The notes below the pieces were generated by a model. It saw only the letters and a list, made by a program, of their open reading frames with translations. It was not told the origin of the DNA and searched no databases. A stretch of 8,062 nt of DNA from an uncultured Ruminococcus sp. (GTDB lineage Bacteria; Bacillota; Clostridia; Oscillospirales; Ruminococcaceae): assembly GCA_946540705.1 (NCBI GenBank), contig CAMNJD010000507.1, positions 1 to 8,062 on the forward strand. The letters run 5' to 3'. Positions 1 through 5,254 of the stretch are shown piece by piece; position 1 is the stretch's first letter, and the number at the start of each line of letters is the position of its first letter. Made by a program: the position numbers and the translations under genes.

Positions 1-92
1 AAAAGGCTTGAGCGAAACTTTTCATATGGGCGAAATTAAAACTATTTGTTTTAACCTTATTTTTCCGACCACCTAAAAAATTACATACCCGA

Positions 93-1283
93 TTATTTTA
101 CCATGCCGATCATGGCCTTGTAATCCGCATCTGCGGGGCTGATTGCACGCTGTGCCAGACCGTAGACCGATGTTGCACGCGCCTCCAGATCGGAGCAGGC
201 CCTGCAGGCCTCATTGAGGTCTGCGAGCTTTGCGAGCGAGGTCGCATAGGGCAGTGTCGTTCCGGCATTTTTCGCGGCCGTGAGGATATCGCGTCCGCGT
301 TCGTTCAGCGCAAGAATTCTGCCGTAGGGCGGCGGATTCTGTGTGTCCTCCGGCCGGATGCCGATGAGCAGCGTCAGCAGGATCCGGCGGATGCGCGCCA
401 TCGGATAGCGCTTGCTTTTGATATTCAGCAGCAGTGATTCGAGTGATGTCTCATTCCGTGCGGAGATGATCTTGTTTTCGAGGCCGTGTCCGACCTCCGG
501 CAGTCCGGCAATCTCCTCGGGCGCGGATGTCCGCAGCTTATACAGCAGCACGCGCTCCAGATTCTCAAAGCGCGCCGTCATGCCCGTTGCGGCACACGCG
601 CTGATCGCATCGGCAGAGATATCCGGCACAAGCTCGTCGAAATCGCCGCTCTGGCTCTCCATGAGCTGCCGGATCAGCGAGGCACTGGCGATCTTGCCCG
701 ACGGCACGGCCGCATCGTGCGCCTCATTGCGCTTGACTGTAAACGGCTGGATCTTCAGCTTGACAGCGACCATTGCCTTGAGGTATTCGATCGCGAGGAC
801 ATTGTTCGGGGAGCTGAACAGCAGCCCGATCTCGTCGCCGTAATTCTGCCGGATGAGGATTTGCAGAGCCTTGGGGTAGGAGTTGCCGAGCTTCATCAGA
901 TCCTCGAGCTCGGGGCGCTTTGCGCAGGCGTAGGTCGCCTTGACCGCCGCCGACAGCAGCCCCAGATCGCCGCATTCGCTGCCGAAGGACAGCTCATCGA
1001 CGCAGCCCAGCCCCTTCAGAATATACATCGCACCTCTGGCATAAGTCTCTGCGGCGCTCAGCGAATACGCGACCGGCAGCTCAATGACCAGGTCGGCACC
1101 GCAGCGCACGGCAGCCTTGGCGCGTTCAAATTTATTGATGACGGCGACATCGCCGCGCTGCACAAAATTACCGCTCATGATCGCGACAATATGCGTCGCG
1201 CCGTTCCTGCGGGTCTGTTCGATATGATAGAGGTGTCCGTTGTGAAATGGATTGTATTCGCAGATGATTCCGCTGATTTTCAT
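93..1283 (-). CDS. tmcAL: tRNA(Met) cytidine acetate ligase (TmcAL, YlbM family)
   Basis: This 396-residue cytoplasmic protein matches the TmcAL family, which activates acetate with ATP and acetylates cytidine 34 of elongator tRNA-Met (ac4C), a modification that improves AUG decoding. The nucleotidyltransferase-type motif NPFHNGH is at residues 11-17. It is followed by the family blocks MSGNFVQRGD (36-45), NKFERAKAAV (50-59), SSPNNVLAIEYLKA (157-170), SASLIR (200-205), GLENKI (267-272) and KRYPMARIRRILL (291-303). The length is slightly below the roughly 415 residues of Bacillus YlbM, and the conserved blocks are present from end to end. The ATG at 1283 is chosen because AAGGAGG lies 9 bases upstream and the protein then begins MKISGIICEYNPFHNGH, as the family does. 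A longer TTG-started reading (from 1340) adds 19 unconserved residues and would run through the promoter. The gene is divergent from ackA. No clear terminator is seen downstream. Confidence 0.95.
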   Translation of the reverse strand: MKISGIICEYNPFHNGHLYHIEQTRRNGATHIVAIMSGNFVQRGDVAVINKFERAKAAVRCGADLVIELPVAYSLSAAETYARGAMYILKGLGCVDELSFGSECGDLGLLSAAVKATYACAKRPELEDLMKLGNSYPKALQILIRQNYGDEIGLLFSSPNNVLAIEYLKAMVAVKLKIQPFTVKRNEAHDAAVPSGKIASASLIRQLMESQSGDFDELVPDISADAISACAATGMTARFENLERVLLYKLRTSAPEEIAGLPEVGHGLENKIISARNETSLESLLLNIKSKRYPMARIRRILLTLLIGIRPEDTQNPPPYGRILALNERGRDILTAAKNAGTTLPYATSLAKLADLNEACRACSDLEARATSVYGLAQRAISPADADYKAMIGMVK

Positions 1284-1292
1284 TGTATGCTG

Positions 1293-1299
1293 CCTCCTT
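1293..1299 (-). promoter_or_regulatory. Ribosome binding site of tmcAL
   Basis: AAGGAGG on the minus strand, 9 bases before the ATG at 1283. It fixes the short start of tmcAL in preference to upstream TTG codons. Confidence 0.85.
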
Positions 1300-1311
1300 G
1301 TTTTGTCCTTT

Positions 1312-1340
1312 GTAATAAAAAATAGGAAACCCCCTTGCAA
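1312..1340 (-). promoter_or_regulatory. Probable SigA promoter of tmcAL
   Basis: On the minus strand a -35 box TTGCAA (1340-1335) is followed after exactly 17 bases by a -10 box TATTAC (1317-1312, 4 of 6 consensus). Transcription would start near 1305 and leave a leader of about 22 bases with the ribosome binding site close to its 5' end. The -35 hexamer is a palindrome and is the same one used in the opposite direction by the ackA promoter. The -10 is only moderate, so this promoter is less certain than that of ackA. Confidence 0.5.
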
Positions 1341-1363
1341 GTTGCCGGAATATCGTGTATAAT
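1335..1363 (+). promoter_or_regulatory. SigA promoter of ackA
   Basis: The -35 box TTGCAA (1335-1340) and a perfect -10 box TATAAT (1358-1363) are separated by the ideal 17 bases. Transcription should begin around 1369-1371, giving a leader of about 73 bases that starts almost directly with the stem-loop at 1376. This is the strongest promoter visible on the plus strand of the window, in keeping with a highly expressed fermentation gene. Confidence 0.85.
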
Positions 1364-1375
1364 ATAGAGTGCGGC

Positions 1376-1403
1376 GGCTGACTGTCCGTCCGGGCAGTCA
1401 GCC
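1376..1403 (+). other. 5' leader stem-loop of ackA
   Basis: The arms GGCTGACTG (1376-1384) and CAGTCAGCC (1395-1403) are perfectly complementary. The helix extends inward by one G-U and two C-G pairs to a GUCC tetraloop, giving 12 base pairs in total. It lies within about 7 bases of the predicted transcription start. No T-run follows (the next bases are AGGATCTATT), so it is not an intrinsic terminator. A 5'-terminal hairpin of this kind can slow mRNA decay; that role is inferred. The ribosome binding site AAAGGAAG lies 25 bases further on and is left free. Confidence 0.7.
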
Positions 1404-1442
1404 AGGATCTATTTCTATTTATATCGGAAAGGAAGTATTTTT

Positions 1443-2642
1443 ATGTTAATTTTAGTCGTCAACGCAGGCAGCTCCTCGCTGAAGTATCAGCTCATCAACA
1501 TGGAGGATGAGAGCGTGCTCGCAAAGGGCAACTGCGACCGTATCGGCATCGACGGACATGTCTCCCACAAGACTGCCGACGGCAGAACCGTGGATGCAGA
1601 CTGCAATTTCCCGACTCATACCGAAGCATTTGAGAAGCTCGTTGAGGTTCTGACGACCGGTGACGCTGCTGTGATCAAGTCCATGAGCGAAATTTCCGCT
1701 GTCGGCCACCGTATCGTTCAGGGTGCCGAGGTCTTTGACCGTCCGTGCCTTGTGACCCCGGAGGTCATCGACAAGATCGACGAGCTGCGTGAGCTCGCTC
1801 CTGTTCATAACCACGCACATGCACTCGCACTCCGCGCCTGCACCGCAGTCATCCCGGAAACAACCCCGCAGGTCGTTGTGTTCGATACCGCATTCCACCA
1901 GACCATGCCCCCGAAGGCATATATGTTCGCGCTGCCCTATGAGGACTATGAGCAGTATCATGTCCGCAAGTACGGCTTCCACGGCACCTCGCACCGTTTC
2001 GTTTCCGCTGCACTTGCAGAGGCAATGGGCAGGGATATCAAGGATCTGAAGATCGTTTCCTGCCATCTGGGCAACGGCTCCTCGATCACTGCTGTTGACG
2101 GCGGCAAGTGCATCGACACCTCGATGGGCTTCACCCCGCTCGACGGCATCCTGATGGGTACCCGCTGCGGCGCTGTTGACCCGTCTGCTGTCACCTTTGT
2201 TGCGGACAAGCATCACTTCACACCGGATGAGATGAGCCAGTACATGAACAAGAAGTCCGGCTTCCTCGGCATTTCCGGCATCTCCTCGGACAACCGTGAG
2301 ATCACCGCTGCTGCGGAAAAGGGCGACAAGCGTGCGCTGCTCGCAAGCGAAATGCTCGCATATGAGATTCAGCGCTACATCGGCGCATACACCGCTGCCA
2401 TGAACGGCGTGGATGCGGTTCTGTTCACGGGCGGCATCGGCGAGAATTCGTGGGAGGTCCGCGAGCGCGTCTGCAAGAACATGACCTATTTCGGCATTGA
2501 GATCGACGAGGCGCTGAACAAGGAAACAAAGGGCAAGCTGCAAAAGATCTCCAAGGAGGGCTCCAAAACCGAGGTCTGGGTCGTCCCGACAAACGAGGAG
2601 CTGCTGATTGCACGCGATACGCTCGCACTGATCTCGAAATAA
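1443..2642 (+). CDS. ackA: Acetate kinase
   Basis: This 399-residue cytoplasmic protein of the ASKHA fold catalyses acetate + ATP to acetyl phosphate + ADP; in fermenters it mostly runs in reverse to make ATP and excrete acetate. The length is typical. Residues corresponding to the known active site are present: N7 in VVNAGSSSLK, R90 in GHR, D148 in FDTAFH, H180 in YGFHGTSH, R241 in GTRCGAVDP, and E385 in TNEE. The nucleotide-binding loops HLGNGSS (208-214) and GGIGENS (330-336) are intact. The ATG at 1443 is preceded by AAAGGAAG with 7 bases of spacing and the protein starts with the conserved MxILVxNAGSSS. Phosphotransacetylase (pta), its usual pathway partner, is not in the window. No convincing terminator follows the TAA stop, so read-through into cdd is possible. 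Confidence 0.98.
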   Translation: MLILVVNAGSSSLKYQLINMEDESVLAKGNCDRIGIDGHVSHKTADGRTVDADCNFPTHTEAFEKLVEVLTTGDAAVIKSMSEISAVGHRIVQGAEVFDRPCLVTPEVIDKIDELRELAPVHNHAHALALRACTAVIPETTPQVVVFDTAFHQTMPPKAYMFALPYEDYEQYHVRKYGFHGTSHRFVSAALAEAMGRDIKDLKIVSCHLGNGSSITAVDGGKCIDTSMGFTPLDGILMGTRCGAVDPSAVTFVADKHHFTPDEMSQYMNKKSGFLGISGISSDNREITAAAEKGDKRALLASEMLAYEIQRYIGAYTAAMNGVDAVLFTGGIGENSWEVRERVCKNMTYFGIEIDEALNKETKGKLQKISKEGSKTEVWVVPTNEELLIARDTLALISK

Positions 2643-2675
2643 TCAAAGCCGGAAAATCTGCTCTCTGTATATTAT

Positions 2676-2704
2676 ATTATAACACTTACAGGGCGGAAAA
2701 GCAA
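2676..2704 (-). promoter_or_regulatory. Possible leftward promoter facing the 3' end of ackA
   Basis: On the minus strand TTGCTT (2704-2699) is followed after 17 bases by a perfect TATAAT (2681-2676) with an extended -10 TGT in front. Transcripts would start near 2669 and run antisense into the end of ackA. The whole stretch 2667-2683 is only A and T apart from one G and one C, so chance matches to a -10 are likely. The rest of the 2643-2793 gap contains a weak 7-bp hairpin (2663-2669 with 2687-2693) but no clear terminator and no clear rightward promoter for cdd. Confidence 0.25.
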
Positions 2705-2793
2705 GCGGCTGACGATTGATGTTTTGCACAAAAATAAAGAGATTTTTTTGGAAGGTAAATGTGTGACAACTGCAAAGAAGGAGGCGGACAGTT

Positions 2794-3366
2794 ATGACGA
2801 AAAAACTGACTGACCTGGTGCGCGGGTTCCTTGACCCGATCGAGGAGGAAGATGACGCGGAATTCAAGCTGCCGCTCGATGACAGCGTGAAGCTGCACCG
2901 CCCGATGGGTACGGTGCGGCGGGTGCAGCACAGCTTCAAGACGCTGAAAAACCGCCGCAATGAGGCAGCACTCCCGGCCGTGCTCCCGCTCGATGACGAA
3001 TCGCGGGCGCTGCTTGAGATCGCAAGGGCGGAGCGCGACAAGGCCTATGCGCAGTATTCCGGCTTTCAGGTCGGTGCGGCGCTGGTCGCGGAATCCGGTC
3101 AGGTCTATCTGGGCTGCAACATCGAAAACGCATCGTATCCCGCAGGCATCTGCGCAGAGCGCGCTGCATTCTGTGCGGCGATCTCTGCCGGAGAGCGGCA
3201 TTTCTCCGCAATCGCGATCTGCGGCGGCGATGACCGTGTTCCCTGCTACCCCTGCGGCATCTGCCGGCAGGTCATGGCAGAATTCTGCACACCGGATTTC
3301 CCGGTGATCCTGACAGACGGCGTATATCCCCTCGCGGGACTGATGCCGCATGCCTTTTCTCTGTAA
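2794..3366 (+). CDS. cdd: Cytidine deaminase with N-terminal extension
   Basis: This 190-residue protein ends in a complete Cdd domain (about residues 66-190) that hydrolyses cytidine or deoxycytidine to uridine or deoxyuridine in pyrimidine salvage. The zinc site is visible as C120 in CAERAA and C154/C157 in PCGIC. E122 is the catalytic proton shuttle, and N109/E111 in GCNIENA are the ribose-binding residues. The domain closes with the usual LMPHAF. Standard tetrameric Cdd proteins have about 130 residues, so some 65 residues are extra at the front. They comprise a predicted amphipathic helix (KKLTDLVRGFL, 3-13), an acidic run (EEEDDAE, 17-23) and a basic stretch (VRRVQHSFKTLKNRR, 41-55). 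The start is well supported: AGGAGG at 2779-2784 lies 9 bases before the ATG, and no comparable site precedes the domain itself. The deaminase call is firm; the role of the extension is unknown. Confidence 0.93.
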   Translation: MTKKLTDLVRGFLDPIEEEDDAEFKLPLDDSVKLHRPMGTVRRVQHSFKTLKNRRNEAALPAVLPLDDESRALLEIARAERDKAYAQYSGFQVGAALVAESGQVYLGCNIENASYPAGICAERAAFCAAISAGERHFSAIAICGGDDRVPCYPCGICRQVMAEFCTPDFPVILTDGVYPLAGLMPHAFSL

Positions 3367-3376
3367 CAGATGCATT

Positions 3377-3416
3377 CCGGCAGCGCGGCGGAGCCCTTTC
3401 CGCTGCGCTGAACCGG
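3377..3416 (+). other. Intercistronic stem-loop 1 (cdd to lipoprotein gene)
   Basis: Arms 3381-3392 (CAGCGCGGCGGA) and 3399-3410 (TCCGCTGCGCTG) pair over 12 bases with one G-U and a six-base loop. An outer CCGG/CCGG pairing (3377-3380 with 3413-3416) adds four pairs across an AA bulge. It begins 10 bases after the cdd stop codon. It is GC-rich but has no T-run after it, so it is a poor intrinsic terminator. A smaller 5-bp hairpin (3420-3433) follows. It may act as a 3' mRNA-stabilising or processing element. Confidence 0.6.
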
Positions 3417-3444
3417 CCCGCAGCAAAGGCTGCCGGCTGCGGCA

Positions 3445-3485
3445 TGCTGTTCTGTGCATTTTCCCTGTGAATGCAGAGAACAGCA
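3445..3485 (+). other. Intercistronic stem-loop 2 (upstream of lipoprotein gene)
   Basis: Arms 3445-3460 and 3470-3485 are complementary at 15 of 16 positions, with a single G-G mismatch (3454 with 3476) and a nine-base loop. The structure ends 22 bases before the ribosome binding site of the lipoprotein gene. No T-run follows on either strand, which argues against a terminator. It would leave the ribosome binding site free and could protect the downstream message from 5' decay after processing. That function is inferred. Confidence 0.65.
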
Positions 3486-3519
3486 GACCGCTGAATTTCA
3501 CACAACTAAGGAGCTTTTC

Positions 3520-5169
3520 ATGCAAAGGCTAAGAGCAATTTCCCTGCTGGCTGCGCTGCTGACCCTGCTGCTTTGCTGCACGGGCTGCGGCGATGCCGAG
3601 AACCCCAATGCCGGAGCCGGGCATTCGTTTTCCTATACGCTGGTCGGAAATCCCGACACGCTGGATCCGCAGCTCGCGCAGAATGCCTCCGCAAAGACCG
3701 TGCTCGCGAACCTCTTTGAGGGGCTCATGATCCTTGCGCCGGACGGCAGCCTGCAAAACGGTGTCGCGAAATCCTATACCGTTTCGGATGACGGGCTGCA
3801 ATATCATTTCAAGCTGCGCGAGGACTGCTACTGGTATAATCATTTCGATGACGGAAAGGGCTTTGACAGCGATGCGGCCGTGCAGGTCACGGCGCATGAC
3901 TTCGTGTTCGCATTCCAGCGGCTGTTCGATCCGGTCTATGCTTCGCCGATGCGCGAGGCTTTCTACTGCATCAAGTATGCCAAATATGCCTCCGACGGCT
4001 GGACGTCGCCGGAAAAGATCGGCGTGACGGCTCCGAGCGATTTTGAGCTGGACTTTACGCTGGATTACCCGAACGCGGGCTTTCTGCTCCTGCTGACCAC
4101 GACAGCCGCGCTTCCCTGCAACCGGCAGTATTTTGAAAGCACCAAAGGGCGCTACGGCCTTGACGAGCGCTCGGTCATCGGCAACGGCAGCTTCGCGATG
4201 CAGCGATGGCTTTATGACCCCTACGGCAGGTACAATGTCATCCAGCTCGTGCGCAATCCGCTCAACCACGCCGTTCACCGCGTTTTCCCCTCCGACCTGA
4301 ACCTCTATATTGAGGAGACGGATGCCGAAGCCGCACAGATCTTCACGGAGGGCTCTGCCGACTGCTATGTCAGCACGCAGAATACACTGCTGCATCATGC
4401 GGATTTTCACGCGCAGGGCGCATATTCCATGACGCTCGGGCTGATCGTCAACCCGGAATCGCAGTTTGCCGAGCCGAATATCCTCTCAGCGATGAACCTG
4501 ACGCTCGACCGCTCGAAGCTGACGCTCAGCGGCGACGATATCCGCACCGCATCCGGCATCCTGCCGCCCGCGGTCACGCTGCTGAACAAAAGCTGCCGCG
4601 AGCTCATCGCGGACGGAGCCTATCAGAGATTTGATCTTGAGGAGGCCGACCGCCTCTATCACAAGGGGCTGCGCAAGCTCCGCATCCCCGAGCTCAATGC
4701 AGGCAAGGTGCTCTGCTGCGCGGGTATGATGGATTACGAAGCGCTGCGGCAGGTGCTTGACGAATGGGAATCCGAGCTTGACCTGCATTTCACGATTGAG
4801 GAGGTCACGGAGCGGGAGTATGAGGAGCGTCTCGCCGCGAAGGATTATTCGCTTGCGCTCTATGCCGTCACCGGCCCGAACCATGATGCATCATCGGTTT
4901 TCTCGGAGCTGCTCGCGGACAGGAATTTCTCCTGTGAGAATGCCGCTCAGGTGCGGGAGCTGCTTGAACAGGCCGCATCGGCCGAGAACCGCAATGACTG
5001 CGTGAACATTTACAGGCAGGCCGAGGAAGCGATCCTTGCGGATCACTGCTTCATTCCGCTGTTCTATAAGCAGCGTTATCTGATCTGCAAAAAGGGCATC
5101 GAGGATGTTGCATTCAACCCGTTCAGCGGGCAGGTGCAGTTTACAGAGGCCAAATATCTCAGCGAATAG
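3520..5169 (+). CDS. Extracellular solute-binding lipoprotein, OppA/DppA type (SBP family 5)
   Basis: This 549-residue protein resembles the peptide/nickel family-5 binding proteins of ABC importers. It has a lipoprotein signal peptide: basic MQRLR, a hydrophobic core (6-18) and a lipobox CTGC with the lipidated cysteine at residue 23. Family features follow: GNPDTLDPQLAQN (43-55), NLFEGLM (64-70), TAHDFVFAFQRLFDP (124-138), VIGNGSFAMQRW (219-230), and near the end a helix plus ILADHCFIPLFYKQRY. The ATG at 3520 is chosen because AAGGAG (3508-3513) sits 6 bases upstream and the signal peptide begins there; an in-frame ATG at 3454 would add 22 residues and lies inside a hairpin. Length fits the family (about 500-600). 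Permease and ATPase genes are absent nearby. No promoter is evident after cdd, so co-transcription is likely. The substrate (peptides or another solute) cannot be told from sequence. Confidence 0.9.
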   Translation: MQRLRAISLLAALLTLLLCCTGCGDAENPNAGAGHSFSYTLVGNPDTLDPQLAQNASAKTVLANLFEGLMILAPDGSLQNGVAKSYTVSDDGLQYHFKLREDCYWYNHFDDGKGFDSDAAVQVTAHDFVFAFQRLFDPVYASPMREAFYCIKYAKYASDGWTSPEKIGVTAPSDFELDFTLDYPNAGFLLLLTTTAALPCNRQYFESTKGRYGLDERSVIGNGSFAMQRWLYDPYGRYNVIQLVRNPLNHAVHRVFPSDLNLYIEETDAEAAQIFTEGSADCYVSTQNTLLHHADFHAQGAYSMTLGLIVNPESQFAEPNILSAMNLTLDRSKLTLSGDDIRTASGILPPAVTLLNKSCRELIADGAYQRFDLEEADRLYHKGLRKLRIPELNAGKVLCCAGMMDYEALRQVLDEWESELDLHFTIEEVTEREYEERLAAKDYSLALYAVTGPNHDASSVFSELLADRNFSCENAAQVRELLEQAASAENRNDCVNIYRQAEEAILADHCFIPLFYKQRYLICKKGIEDVAFNPFSGQVQFTEAKYLSE

Positions 5170-5186
5170 ACAATCAAAAACAATCA

Positions 5187-5232
5187 AACAATCGCCCCGG
5201 TGGGATCCAAGGATTCCATCGGGGCGATTGTT
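5187..5232. terminator. Bidirectional intrinsic terminator between convergent genes
   Basis: The two arms (5187-5208 and 5211-5232) are complementary over about 22 bases with two G-U pairs. The inner pairs open to give a loop around CCAAGG. The core GATCGGGGCGATTG-type stem is GC-rich. On the minus strand the stem is followed by a T-rich tract (TTTGATTGTTTTTGATTG), a good terminator for cdaR. On the plus strand only TTCT follows, a weaker tail for the lipoprotein gene, whose stop is 17 bases upstream. The flank 5171-5193 holds three near-repeats of CAATCAAA. Confidence 0.85.
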
Positions 5233-5254
5233 CTGTACACGGATATCTGCACTG

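Noticed and set aside
1..76. Rightward frames at the left edge that stop at 37-39 or 74-76.
   Set aside because: They may be the end of a convergent gene, but two frames compete and neither shows a recognisable motif.
71..104. A T-run after tmcAL on the minus strand as its terminator.
   Set aside because: No GC-containing stem precedes it.
486..1325. A 279-codon open frame on the plus strand opposite tmcAL.
   Set aside because: It overlaps the conserved tmcAL coding sequence, has no family features, and overlaps the tmcAL promoter and ribosome binding site region.
1452..2543. A 363-codon open frame on the minus strand opposite ackA.
   Set aside because: It is antisense to an unmistakable acetate kinase, has no recognisable motifs or ribosome binding site, and is the kind of mirror frame produced by GC-biased codon use.
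2729..2750. An AT-only hairpin with a T-run between ackA and cdd as a terminator.
   Set aside because: The stem is only six A-T pairs and too weak for intrinsic termination.
2686..3525. A 279-codon open frame on the minus strand across cdd and the hairpin region.
   Set aside because: Its composition is shadow-like and it runs antisense to a complete cytidine deaminase and through strong inverted repeats; no domain is seen.
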